Of a stretch of DNA of 64,000 nucleotides, positions 32,821-44,219 are shown piece after piece. A program made the position numbers and the translations under genes. The notes beneath the pieces were generated by a model, which saw nothing but the letters and a program-made list of their open reading frames with translations, did no database searches and was not told the DNA's origin. The stretch's first letter is position 1. Each line of letters opens with the position of its first letter. Source of the DNA: Apium graveolens (taxonomy: Eukaryota > Streptophyta > Magnoliopsida > Apiales > Apiaceae); NCBI RefSeq assembly GCF_009905375.1, contig NW_027419887.1, positions 53,082 through 117,081 of the forward strand, given 5' to 3'.

Positions 32821-35124
32821 ATGTCTGACACAGAAACTCCAACTAAGCCTACCAAAACTGAGGAATCATCAAAGACATCAACTCAGAGTCGATATGAGAC
32901 TATCAGAGTTCCCATATTGAGACCATCTGAATATCCCATATGGAAGGTAAGGATGACCATGTTTCTGGAAGCAACAGATCCAGAATACCTTGATAGAATC
33001 AAGGAAGGGCCTCACAAACCTACCAAGCTCGCTGTTGTAGTTGCAGGTGAAGCAGCAATGACCGTACCAAAGGAAAAGAATGATTACACTGCTGAAGATA
33101 TAGCATCTATTGCTAAGGATGCAAAGGTACGTCACTTATTGCATAGTGCCATTGATAATGTAATGTCAAACAGGGTAATCAACTGCAAGACTGCTAAGGA
33201 GATATGGGATGCACTGGAGACAAGGTGTCAAGGAACTGAAACAGTTAAGAAGAACATGAAGACAATACTCACTCAAGAGTATGAACACTTTGACTCTAGG
33301 ACTAATGAGTCATTGACTGATGTATATGATAGATTTGTCAAACTCTTGAATGACTTGTCATTAGTAAATAAGGAGTATGATCTTGAAGATACAAACCTCA
33401 AATTCCTGTTAGCTCTTCCTGAATGTTGGGATTTGAAGGCAACAACAATAAGAGACAACTACAATCTTGATGAAACAACTCTTGATGAAATCTATGGAAT
33501 GCTCAAGACTCATGAACTTGAGATGGAACAAAGAAGCAAGAGGAAAGGAGGAAAGTCAAGGACAGTTGCTCTCAAGGTTGAAGAGGAATCCCCCAAACCA
33601 CCTTCCTCAAAGAAAGATAAGGGTAAAGCTCTTATCATAAAATCTGATACTGAGTCATCAAGTTCTGAGAGTGATGATGACTCAGATTCTGAAAGCTTGC
33701 CTGAAACTGATGCTGATGAGGAGATGATGAAGCTGTGTGCTCTTATGGTGAAAGGAATCACAAAGATTGCATACAGGAAGTTCAGGAAGGGAAAGAAGTT
33801 TTCCAGGAAAGGCATAAGTTCTGATAAGAAGAATTTCAGAAGATCTGAAGGAAGAGGAGGAAAGTCTGACAGAGGAGATTACGCTAATGTTAAATGTTAT
33901 AATTGTGGTGAGAAAGGCCACATATCTCCTGATTGCAAGAAGACCAAGAATGACAAAGGCAAAGCTCTTGTCACAAAGCAGAAAAGCTGGACAGACACCT
34001 CAGACTCTGAAAGTGAGGAGAACTATGCATTGATGGCAAATGCTGATAAATCAAGTTCTGAGAGCAGTTCTGAAGCTGCTGAAACAAAGGTACCTCAGAC
34101 TACTTATGCTTTTCATACTGATGATATTAATGAGTTGAGAAGATATCTTAAAACCATGTTTGTTAGTTATAGAGATCAAACTTTAACATGTGAAAGATTA
34201 ACTTCTGAAAATCTTGCTTTTAGGAAAAGAAATGATTTCTTAGAAAAAGAGTTAGTCATGTTTCATCAAACTCAGCAGGATAGAGATGATGTTTTTTATG
34301 TTAGGGATGAAGTGCTAAAAATGAATGAATCTCTAAAAACTGAGTTAGAAAAGGAGAGAGAGATTATCAGAACTTGGACTAACTCTGGCAAAACAACTCA
34401 AAATTTGCTAAGCAGTGGAAACTGGAAAGAGGGCTTAGGCTATGGAGAAAATAAAAAAGGAACTGTAGAAATTAAGCCTGTTGATAAGCAAAAGCCGAAG
34501 TTAAAACCTGTTAAGTTTGTAACTGAAAAATCCGAAAATGAGAAATCAGAAGTTAAAAAGGAATTAGCTTCTGACAAACTAAAACAGGAAAAGACAGCTG
34601 AAGTTAACATAGGCTTAATGACAAAGAAGCAGCTTAAGCATAAGCTGAAAGATGTTAAGAATACAAACAAGGTAAAATCACCTAGGAAAAACAGGAATGG
34701 AAAGGAAGGTGTGAATAAAAGCAATAACTATAAATCTGTTCCTGATGCTCCTAGGAAAGCATGTCATAACTGTGGAAGTTCTAACCATCTGGCTTCTTTT
34801 TGCAGGAAGAATAAGAATATTAACTCCTTATCTACAAAGTCAGGAGTTAAGAGTCAGTCTGTTAGATACAAACCACAAAATCCTTGTTTTCATTGTGGTA
34901 GTTTATGGCATTCCATTTATACTTGTAAGGAATATCATAGTTTGTACTATGATTATTATCAAATAAAACCTTCTTTAAAGAAAGTTTCTGTTGTTCCTTC
35001 TAGTATAAGTTCTGATAAGAAAACTGTTAACATAAAATCTGATGTTAAATCCGCTGCAAATGTTAACAAACCTAAAAAGGCCAAAGGATCCAAGCAAGTC
35101 TGGGTCCTTAAAACTAATAATTAG
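32821..35124 (+). CDS. gag: Gag of S2, with three zinc knuckles and a coiled coil
   Basis: The ATG at 32821 (MSDTETPT) is preferred to GTG at 32767, which overlaps the PBS. 767 residues, longer than a minimal copia Gag. Residues about 50-250 form the capsid-like copia Gag domain. An acidic Ser/Asp/Glu stretch follows, then CCHC knuckle CYNCGEKGHISPDC from residue 359, a second acidic stretch, a coiled-coil-like segment (about 435-525), a Lys-rich region, and two more knuckles, CHNCGSSNHLASFC from 648 and CFHCGSLWHSIYTC from 689. Extended Gag proteins with coiled coils are described for Sireviruses. It ends WVLKTNN with TAG at 35122-35124; a TGA in the same frame at 35134-35136 precedes pol. 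Copies of AAGTTCTGA lie within the coding sequence. Confidence 0.93.
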   Translation: MSDTETPTKPTKTEESSKTSTQSRYETIRVPILRPSEYPIWKVRMTMFLEATDPEYLDRIKEGPHKPTKLAVVVAGEAAMTVPKEKNDYTAEDIASIAKDAKVRHLLHSAIDNVMSNRVINCKTAKEIWDALETRCQGTETVKKNMKTILTQEYEHFDSRTNESLTDVYDRFVKLLNDLSLVNKEYDLEDTNLKFLLALPECWDLKATTIRDNYNLDETTLDEIYGMLKTHELEMEQRSKRKGGKSRTVALKVEEESPKPPSSKKDKGKALIIKSDTESSSSESDDDSDSESLPETDADEEMMKLCALMVKGITKIAYRKFRKGKKFSRKGISSDKKNFRRSEGRGGKSDRGDYANVKCYNCGEKGHISPDCKKTKNDKGKALVTKQKSWTDTSDSESEENYALMANADKSSSESSSEAAETKVPQTTYAFHTDDINELRRYLKTMFVSYRDQTLTCERLTSENLAFRKRNDFLEKELVMFHQTQQDRDDVFYVRDEVLKMNESLKTELEKEREIIRTWTNSGKTTQNLLSSGNWKEGLGYGENKKGTVEIKPVDKQKPKLKPVKFVTEKSENEKSEVKKELASDKLKQEKTAEVNIGLMTKKQLKHKLKDVKNTNKVKSPRKNRNGKEGVNKSNNYKSVPDAPRKACHNCGSSNHLASFCRKNKNINSLSTKSGVKSQSVRYKPQNPCFHCGSLWHSIYTCKEYHSLYYDYYQIKPSLKKVSVVPSSISSDKKTVNIKSDVKSAANVNKPKKAKGSKQVWVLKTNN

Positions 35125-35142
35125 TGGTCTTTTTGATTGCAG
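35125..35142 (+). promoter_or_regulatory. Splice-acceptor-like site at the S2 pol start
   Basis: A T-rich stretch ending TTGCAG (AG at 35141-35142) followed by GG and pol. CAG is a whole pol codon, as in S1. Gag and pol are in the same frame here with two stops between them, unlike S1. Confidence 0.35.
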
Positions 35143-38100
35143 GGCAACAGGAAAAATATTTTAGTTCTGGACAGTGGATGTTCAGGACATATGACTGGAA
35201 ATAAGGCCCTGCTATCAGACTTTGTGGAGAAAGCTGGCCCAAGTGTTTCTTATGGAGATGGCAACATTGCAAAAACTTTGGGATATGGCAATATCAATCT
35301 TGGGAATGTCATTATTAAAGATGTAGCTCTGGTCTCAGGACTTAAACACAACTTACTGAGTATAAGTCAAATCTGTGACAGAGGTTATCATGTTGATTTC
35401 TTTGCAGAACATTGTGAAATAGTTAGTAAATCTAAAGGAAAAATTGTTCTGAAGGGATTCAGGCGTGGTAACATTATGAAGCTAAGCTTTCAACAAGTTC
35501 TGATGGTTCTGCAATCTGTTTAGTGAGTAGAGCCTCAACTGAAGAAAGCTGGAATTGGCACAAGAAACTCTCTCATTTAAACTTCAACAAGATAAATGAA
35601 CTGATCAAGAAAGATCTTGTGAGAGGACTGCCAAAATCAGTGTTTGTTCCTGATGGTCTTTGTGACTCATGTCAGAAGGCTAAACAAAGAAAATCTTCGT
35701 TCAAGAGCAAGACTGAATCATCAATTCTTGAGCCTTATTATCTACTTCATGTTGATCTATTTGGTCCAGTGAATGTCATGTCTATTGCAAAGAAGAAATA
35801 TGCGTTGGTCATAGTAGATGAGTTCACCAGATACACATGGGTGTATTTCTTGCACACAAAAAGTGAAACTGCATCTATCCTGATTGATCATGTCAAACAT
35901 CTGGATAAATTGATCAAAGATTCTGTGAAAATTTTGAGGAGTGATAATGGCACTGAATTCAAGAATTTGATAATGGAAGAGTTCTGCAAAAATCATGGAA
36001 TAAAGCAGGAATTTTCTGCTCCTGGAACTCCACAGCAAAATGGAGTTGTTGAAAGGAAGAATAGAACTCTAATTGAAGCTGCACGAACAATGCTTGAAGA
36101 AGCAAAGCTTCCAACCTATTTCTGGGCTGAAGCTGTGCAGACTGCTTGTTTTACTCAAAATGCAACACTCATTAACAAGCATGGAAAAACACCATATGAG
36201 ATGGTGAAGAACAAAAAGCCAAATCTCAAATACTTTCATGTATTTGGATGTAAGTGTTTTGTTCTCAAGACTCATCCTGAACAGCTATCCAAGTTTGATC
36301 TAAAAGCTGATGAGGGAATCTTTGTAGGATATCCACTTTCTACAAAAGCCTTCAGAGTCTATAATTTGAGAACAAAAGTGGTCATGGAATCTATCAATGT
36401 CTCTTTTGATGACAAGAAGATCACTGGACTTGAAGATTGCATTGATCATGATAAGCTGAGATTTGAAAATGAAGATTCATATTCTGATACCTCAAGTCCT
36501 GACAGTCTAAGTCCTGATACTGTAAATTCTGATGGATTAAACTCTGATGTTATTGAAACTGTGGTGACTACGTCAAAGGAAGATGCACCAATGCAGGGGG
36601 AGCATACTCAAGATATTATCACATCTCAAGAAGCATCAGAACATACATCTGGCTCTTCAAATTCTGATTCGTCAAGTTCTGATAAGCCAAGTACTGACAG
36701 TGCTGAAAATCTAAATACTGAAGGATCCAACTCAGAGAGCATAGTTTCAGGGGGAGCATCAGAAAATGAAACCGAAGACAGCATGAATCATGGGGGAGCA
36801 TCCAGTTCTAGAGAAAATCTTCCATCTGCAAGGAAGTGGACAAAATCACATACACCTGATTTAATAATTGGAAATCCTGAGGCAGGTGTCAGAACTAGAA
36901 CAGGTACTTCGAATGAATGTCTTTACAATTCTTTTCTCTCTCAGTCTGAGCCAAAGAAAGTGGAAGAAGCTCTTCAAGATGCTGATTGGGTGCAAGCAAT
37001 GCAGGAAGAGTTGAATGAATTTGAAAGAAACAAAGTCTGGACCTTAGTGCCAAGACCCAAAAATAGATCGGTTGTTGGTACAAAGTGGGTATTCAGAAAC
37101 AAAACTGACAGTGATGGCATAATTGTAAGGAACAAGGCAAGGCTGGTTGCAAAAGGATATTCTCAACAGGAGGGAATTGACTATGATGAAACATTTGCTC
37201 CAGTTGCTAGGTTAGAAGCCATAAGGATATTCATGGCTTATGCTGCTCACAAAAAGTTTACTGTCTTTCAAATGGATGTGAAAAGTGCTTTTCTCAATGG
37301 AGAATTGGAAGAGGAAGTATATGTTGAACAACCTCCAGGCTTTGTAGATTCCAAACATCCAGATTATGTCTACAGGCTTGATAAAGCACTTTATGGACTT
37401 AAGCAAGCTCCTAGAGCATGGTATGAGACTTTAGCTCAGTTTCTTCTGGAAAGTGGATTCAACAGAGGAACTATTGACAAAACATTGTTCTATCTCAACC
37501 ATGGCAAGGACTTACTTTTGATCCAGATTTATGTTGATGATATTATTTTTGGGTCTCCAAATGACAAACTTTGCAAAATGTTTGCCAACCTAATGCAGTC
37601 AAGATATCAGATGAGTATGATGGGAGAACTTAGTTATTTTCTGGGCCTTCAAGTCAAGCAGAGTGAAGAAGGAACTTTTATTTGTCAATCTAAGTACACC
37701 AGAAACTTGCTGAAAAAATTTGGAATGCAAGACTGTTCAAGTGCATCCACTCCCATGGCCACTGCAACAAAACTGGATAAGGATACTGGTAATTCAGTAG
37801 ATATTACTGATTACAGAGGTATGATTGGCTCACTTCTCTATCTAACTGCTAGTAGACCAGATATCATGTTTGCTACCTGTCTTTGTGCAAGATTTCAAGC
37901 AGATCCAAGAGAACCTCACTTAACAGCTGTAAAAAGAATCTTTAAGTATCTTAAAGGAACAGCTGATCTAGGATTATGGTATCCTAGAGAATCAGATTTT
38001 AAATTAATAGGTTACTCAGATGCAGATTTTGCAGGTTGCAAAATTGACAGGAAAAGCACAAGTGGTAGCTGCGAATTTCTTGGAGGCAGGTTGGTTTCTT

Positions 38101-38486
38101 GGTATAGCAAGAAACAAAAGTCAATTTCCACATCAACTGCAGAAGCAGAGTATATTGCTGCAGGAAGCTGCTGTGCACAGATTCTCTGGATGAAGAATCA
38201 GTTACTAGATTATGGGTTAACGTATTTCAAAATCCCTATTTACTGTGATAATCAAAGTGCTATTGCTATGACAGGTAATCCAGTTCAACACTCTATGACA
38301 AAGCACATCAGCATCAGGTACCATTTCATCAGGGAACATGTGGATGAAGGTACAGTGGAATTGCATTTTGTTCCCACAGATCAACAAGTAGCAGATATCT
38401 TCACAAAACCACTGTGTGAAGCTACCTTTTCAAAATTGGTAAATGAACTTGGAATGATTTCAGGTTCTTTCTCTAAATCTGCTTAA
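35137..38486 (+). pseudogene. pol: Pol polyprotein of S2, frameshifted between protease and integrase
   Basis: Two overlapping frames. 35137-35523 holds protease with LDSG at residues 11-14. Around 35475 the alignment with S1 pol passes to another frame, consistent with loss of one base, and the rest is open from about 35478 to TAA at 38484-38486. Integrase: WHKK..H, C..C zinc finger, catalytic codons D 35754, D 35943, E 36051 (62 and 35 residues between them). A long Ser/Asp-rich linker (about 36470-36830) with AAGTTCTGA words and three GGGGGAG tracts follows. RT has YVDD at 37530-37541; RNase H has YSDADF near 38020. All catalytic residues seen are present; the one frameshift is the only lesion I find. 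Confidence 0.93.
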
Positions 38487-39899
38487 ACTTGTTCTATGTT
38501 ATCAGACTTTATGATCAGTATTTACAGAATTAATCTCTTTGTATATTCTGTGCATTAATTGATAAATGTCTTTAAGTACTGACTGTTGTCTGATATATGT
38601 TTCTAAACTCTGATAAGTGATATGTCTGTTTCAGTAACTATTCAATCCTATGAGGATAACTGTGCTAGATACTGACCTACTAGTCTTCAATAAACAAATG
38701 ATCCCATGAAAGAAGTAATTATTTCTGTGGAAATCTTATGACACAAGCAAATTCTGATAACTGAGCTTAGTTAAGTTTACTTTGTATATCTTATTACTAA
38801 GTCACAAATTAGAATAATGCTACTCATCTGTTTAAGTTCTGATTCTAGTAAAACTGCTGAATGTACTAAGTGCTGATAAACCTCACTTATCAAAAGAAGA
38901 AGAACAATAATCAAAGAATAATATCAGGTACTCCTTTGAGATCTAGAGTAAAAATGTGAAAGGGACGACCCAAGTGCATTGCTGGTATTAAGTAAATATG
39001 CATTAGAAAAGCAAAATATTTTCTTGGTGACTTTTCACACTCTATGATTACTGGAGAAATACTCTGATAATAGCATAAATTCTGATAAACAGTCGTGACT
39101 CACTTACACTGAGAAGCCTCTGTAAAATAGAATTTCAAAAGATGCATAAAATTAGCACAAAAACAGTAGAGGTGAACTCATGCATGAACTCATTTATCAG
39201 TAGGTTTCAGGATAATGGCAGCTCTTTAGCAAAATTTTAATTATGACTTATTTCTAAGATGTACTGAAGTAGATCAGACTTTACTCTTTGTCTGTTATTT
39301 AGCTTAATGCACACACACATCACTCCATATGAATGATGAAATTTCTGTGGTGGTCTATGTTATTTTAGATCAACAGTCATTGTGTCACTTTTGCACAAAT
39401 TCTGAGGACAAGTTCTAGTTACACGTTCTGATGATTAAGTTCTGACGTTCATAACTAAGAACTTGTATGAGTATTTACTAAGATAGATATTCCTTGTTCG
39501 AGTTAAGACATTATGTTCTGATGACTGTTAAGTTCTGGTCTAGGTCTAAGTTCTGATTTTTCAGTCTAACCCTTTACTTGACTTATCTGTGAGTAAAATT
39601 TGGTAACAGTCTCAGATTAATTTCGAAATGTTGAAGTGGAAGATTAATAGTCTATGGTTAAAACATAATGGCACTCGTCCTTGAACAGTTCACTCTTGTT
39701 ACATGTGTACATTCCTTTTCCAATGACTGTTATTCTTTTTCAAAGTCTAGGGAGACGAGGTAGAATTAATTCTACCTGTCTGCATTCAATATCTTTGTGT
39801 CTCTTGGCATTCTCTTGCCTATATATGCAACCACTTCACATCAGTCTTTCCATCACATTCTTCTCACACACTTATCCTCCTTCTTCTGTCAAAAACACA
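38487..39899 (+). other. S2 spacer downstream of pol
   Basis: About 1.4 kb without a credible long ORF. Rich in AAGTTCTGA and close variants (for example near 38838, 39430 and 39547). Its right end looks like a promoter and leader for the small ORF at 39900. Confidence 0.65.
39819..39826 (+). promoter_or_regulatory. TATA box before the small ORF of S2
   Basis: CTATATAT lies 81 bases before the ATG at 39900, followed by a C/T/A-rich leader (cacttcacatcagtctttcc) typical of plant 5' UTRs. Prediction only. Confidence 0.45.
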
Positions 39900-40175
39900 A
39901 TGGTTCGATACAACATGTTTTTGAACACACAAACCTTCACAATGGAGCTCAGTTGTGCCGAGTGGCAGCAGGAGTGGCATATAACAGCCATTCCTAAGGA
40001 GATCTGGGACTCTGTCCCACAGGAGGTGCTGGCTCACCTTCTATTCTTCGAGATGGATTACCATCGCCATCTGGAGCGCCTGGAGGAGGAAAGGCGGGAA
40101 GCTATCCGTCAGCAAGAGCGAATCATTCGACTCGCTATCTTGTTTGTCGAAGATAGGAAGAGGAGGATGACTTAA
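39900..40175 (+). CDS. Small ORF of unknown function in S2 (91 codons)
   Basis: ATG at 39900 (MVRYNMF) to TGA... stop codon TAA within ATGACTTAATC at 40173-40175. The frame is open upstream to 39681, but the TATA box and leader favour this start. The product has an N-terminal part with Trp/Glu-rich WQQEWH and then a long, strongly charged helix (Glu/Arg/Gln from about residue 50 to the end, beginning RHLERLEEERRE). No membrane segment or known motif. It lies alone between pol and the env-like gene; S1 has nothing similar in its spacer. The following 130 bases (TGATGTAATTTC, ATTAATGAAAA) could be a 3' UTR. It may be a captured host gene fragment or an accessory retroelement gene. I do not recognise it. 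Confidence 0.45.
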   Translation: MVRYNMFLNTQTFTMELSCAEWQQEWHITAIPKEIWDSVPQEVLAHLLFFEMDYHRHLERLEEERREAIRQQERIIRLAILFVEDRKRRMT

Positions 40176-40863
40176 TCTCGTCTTCTTCCTGTTCTTCTTC
40201 ATCCTCAGCTTTGTCAGGCTTCTTAGCTAAGACTAAAGCTGTTGACGATAGGATTAGAAGCTTAGGGAAAATCTTGTATTGATGTAATTTCTATTTCATA
40301 TATGTATTGACTTGATATATTAATGAAAACTGTTTTTACTTCAAGATTTTGTCTCTGAGTTATTTTATCTGTGTTGTTAAATCCTGCTTGATATTCTGAT
40401 GACCATTTAAATTTTGTCTTTATTTAAGTTCTGATTCTTTGTCAGCACTTATTCATCGAAATTATCTCGGTCATTTTTAACATGATTCATTTTCAGAATA
40501 TTAATGTTGCAGTGAAAAACAATTCAATCAGTGCTAACGGTTTCAATTTTGAATTAAACATGTGTCTCTTGATAACTGAAATGGTTTTTCCTTGAATCAA
40601 GGCAATTGGATAAGTAATCATTCCTGTTTTCTCGAGCCCAGTAACTATCCGTTATTACTGCATGTCTGACAGGTGTCCAACGGTAACATTTTTCTTCGAG
40701 TATAAGAACAACAGAGAGAAGATTTCTTTAATCTTTTACTTTCTTTATACTTTATCTCTCTTCTTACTTTTACTCTCTTTCTCATTCTTTCTCACGTTGG
40801 TTTTTCATACAGACATTATCTCACACACCTAACAGGCATACTTGAATTTCAATATTTTTTCAC
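40176..40863 (+). other. S2 spacer before the env-like gene
   Basis: Non-coding. Possible 3' UTR of the small ORF at the left, AAGTTCTGA words in the middle, then a TATA box and a CT-rich leader before the ATG at 40864. Confidence 0.6.
40701..40708 (+). promoter_or_regulatory. TATA box upstream of the S2 env-like gene
   Basis: TATAAGAA, 163 bases before the ATG, followed by a CT-rich leader (ctttctttatactttatctc). Matches the S1 arrangement (AGTATAAAAG then CT-rich leader then ATGGCACCA). Confidence 0.5.
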
Positions 40864-41409
40864 ATGGCACCAAAGGATTTAATCATTGATGGAGCAAAGT
40901 TTGTTCCAAACAACTATGCTGCAATTCTTGATCATGCTGAAGCTCCATCTGAATTGCATTTTGTGCAAGATCTTCTTGCACATAGTGAGGTTGGGTACGC
41001 CTTAACTCAGCCTGAATTATTTTCAAGTCAACAAGTTCTGCGGTTCTGGAGGACTGGAGTTTATGATGATGGTGGTAAACGAGGAACTCCCAGTATTATC
41101 TTCCAAGTGGGTGATTCTTCCTATGTAGTCACTCCTGGTACAGTACGAAGAGCATTACATCTTCCAGAAGATTGTACCTTCTCTATACCAGAGGAATCAG
41201 ACCTTCGGGGGTTAATGACTGATTTGGGATATGAAAAGAGTCTGACGAAACTTGGATAGTTGAAACGGGCTAATATCACAAGAGAATGGAGTTTCTTCTT
41301 CGATTGCATCACCAAGGCTTTTGGCAACAAGTGTTCAAATTTTGATGCCATCCCAATTCTGAGTCAGCACATCGGACTGCTCAACCTTCTTCTTCAGCAC
41401 CTACTGTGA
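40864..41409 (+). pseudogene. Env-like protein of S2, N-terminal part, with in-frame TAG
   Basis: Starts MAPKDLI; open to TAG at 41257-41259, then in phase to 41409 with the block E-W-S-F-F...C-I-T-K-A-F shared with S1. After the S-N-F-D-A-I block the similarity to S1 stops abruptly (about 41355-41400) and Ser/Pro-rich sequence in another frame follows. S1 has about a hundred more residues here, so an internal deletion with a frame change is likely. No signal peptide is apparent. Starting the protein with MAP and the shared blocks support homology with the S1 gene. Confidence 0.72.
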
Positions 41410-44021
41410 AGCCTACATCCTCTAAGCCAAAGAGAACAAAGACTGTTCCTCAAACATCTCAGAAGAAGAGGAGGATTACTTTGAGAGATGAATCAGATTC
41501 TGAGGATCAGATTCCCTCTTCAGAACCTATGATAGATGAAGCTGAGAAGGCAACTTCTCAGAAGGATTCTGCAATTGGGGGTTCTAGGCTTCTCAAGAGG
41601 CTTAGACGTATGACGGTTCCTGCAACTCCCAAGGAATCCAAATCAACAAGGAAGTACAAGAAACAGAGGGCACAGAGGCCAGTTTCAGATGATGAGGAGG
41701 AAGCAGCTAAGGAAGGGGATCAGGAATCTCTGATCTCACAAGACAAGGAATTTGCTCCAGTCACTTCTTCTCCATCAACTCCATCTCAGGAACCTGTATC
41801 TGACAAGGCTAATTCACCTTCTATATCTCTTGTTGATCCAGGCACAAGTGCTGAAATTGATATTCAGAACTTGGTTGTGCCTGAAATACTTTTCTTAGAA
41901 GCTCCAACAGCAAATAATCCTTACACAACACCTGTTACTGATGCTGTTCAAACTCCTGAGTTATCACTAACACCTTCTCTGCATCAAGATGATGATCAGA
42001 TTTTAGGTGAGCATCAGGATATGGCTGTTGATCAGAACTTAGTATCAGATCAGCAATTAGAGGATGTTGAAGTCTCCATTGCTACTCATACAGTTGTCTT
42101 ATCAGAAGATACTGATTCTTTAATTTCTGATGCTGCAAATGTTGGAGATACTGGTGAAGCTGCTACAACTGTAGATGCTGATGAAGCAGGTCCTTCAGGA
42201 CATACTCCTCCACTGACTCTTCCTAAGTCTGAACTGCTAAAGGAGTTTGTTATCAGGGATGCACCAGTACCTTGGAGTGAAACTCCTGCAGGTCAGGAGT
42301 GGACTAAGGAATAGAACTCAGTTTCATGTGTTCCAAATGCTTTACATCTTGCTGAGCACTTGACTAAAGCTGATGAAATGTTACATTCTGATGATTTTAA
42401 AATCCAGCTTAGAGTCACTGCATTGAGTACTAAACATCTACAAGGTCTTCATTCCAACACTCATGCAGAGCTACACAAGATTCAGGAGAACTTTATTAAA
42501 CAGGAACAAGTTTGGAAACTTGATAAGAAAAAGTTCTTTCAACCTACCATTGACAGGGTTGCTTATATTGAGAAAACTCAAGAGAAGCAACAAGCTCAGA
42601 TTGATCAAATTCTGACAAATCAAGCTTCTCAGCAATCGCAACTTACTGAAATCCAGACCTCAGTGGAACTACTTATCTCTCTTTTATTACCTGCTGATGC
42701 CAAAAAGGGGGAGAAGGTAATTAAGTCCAAATGCAAAACCAACAAGTCACTGCAAGGAAAGGATGATGGAAAAGATGACCAAGGAAACTCTGGAATGGGT
42801 GGTGGTCATAGTCAAGGTAGAAGGTTTACATCAAGACAAGCTAGTCACAGAACAAGTTCTGATACTGGGAAAAGAATAAGTTCTGCTGCTGGTAAAAGGA
42901 TAAGTTCTGATGAACTTCTAGATCTTGATGAGAAAATGTCAAGACAGTTATTTCTTCAAGAAAATCCAGGGATGGACTTGGAAAGTTTAAAGGAAGAAGA
43001 AGCCAGACTTAAATCAGAGAAAGTCACATCTAAATCTGAAGCTTCTGGTAAAAAGTTACTTCCAAAACCTAAAGGCATTGTGATCAAAGAAAGGATACAT
43101 ACTGAAGAAACTTTGGCTAGATCACAACCACAGATAGATCCAAGATCCAAGGGTAAAGAAAAGGTTGGTGAACCTATCAAGCCTTATGTACCTCCTGAGG
43201 AAGAAGAAATTACTGATGGAAAAGATAATCTTGCTCTGACTTCAAGAAAAGTTCTTAAAACAACCTCTGACATGGCTCAAGTTGTTCAGAGTCAAGAAAT
43301 TGTAAGTTCTGATATTCAGAAGAAGCAAGTAACCTCTGACAGTGCTAGAGATAAAACTGGATTGGGAAGTGCTGATGAAAGAAGAGTACACAACACTACC
43401 GATGATCCAACTTCCTTGAGTGAACCAGGTATTGGAGCAACTCCTGAGAGATTAAATCAACTAGAATCTGTACAGATGGTTTACCATACCTTCTTGAAAG
43501 AATACATCATGTTGTATTTCATGACAGATGGTAGGGTTTATCATATAAGACAAAATGCCATTCCATTGAAGTATTTTGAAGAATTGGAGCATGTATTATT
43601 CTTACTTCAAGTGGATGACAGAATAACAGAGACTGCTGCAAACTACTTAAAGGAACAGATTCAGAGACAGAAAAGACTTTATTCTGTTAAGTCTGACAGC
43701 AGATATGTTCCAAAGTACAGAAATCACAATGGTGATATTGTTGATATGAAGCCTAATACTGCACAGATCAGAACATATCTTGGTATTAAGGGGCTTGAAT
43801 TCAATCTAGAGTCTAATAAAGCTTATGTCATAAGACTAGATCGGGAGTTGAGACAAGCAAAGATTAATGATCTCAGAGCTGCAATATTTCAAACTGGTGA
43901 AGATACTGCAGAGCTTAAAGATGTCAAACGGAGAATGATTGATGAACTCAGATATGCTGAGAAATGTTTGTTGAAGAATTATCTCAGAACAACTCCTGAC
44001 ATCAGAGAGATCAGAAAATGA
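41406..44021 (+). pseudogene. Env-like protein of S2, middle and C-terminal parts, with in-frame TAG
   Basis: Open from about 41360 to TGA at 44019-44021 except for TAG at 42312-42314. First third is Ser/Thr/Pro/Glu-rich and likely disordered. After the TAG come coiled-coil-like segments (about 42480-42690 and 42900-43030), a Lys/Ser-rich stretch with four AAGTTCTG(A/C) words and GGGGGAG at 42707-42713, and an ordered C-terminal domain (about 43460-44000) with many Tyr and Leu. No hydrophobic span long enough for a confident transmembrane helix. Same order of segments as in S1, so the two genes are related although most of the sequence has diverged. Confidence 0.68.
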
Positions 44022-44219
44022 TGAAGCCAAGTCGAAGATCTACAACTGCTTAAATTCTGATATTTATACAGATTGAAGTTGTTATCAGGAGTTGAATTGG
44101 TAAAAACTTTAAGGACTGTAAGTTGTAGTTATCTTGTCTATTTCTCATGCATTTGTACTTAATGTTTTTGGCATCATCAAATATCTGTTAAACTTGTATA
44201 TTTTGTTAATTTACAAGTT

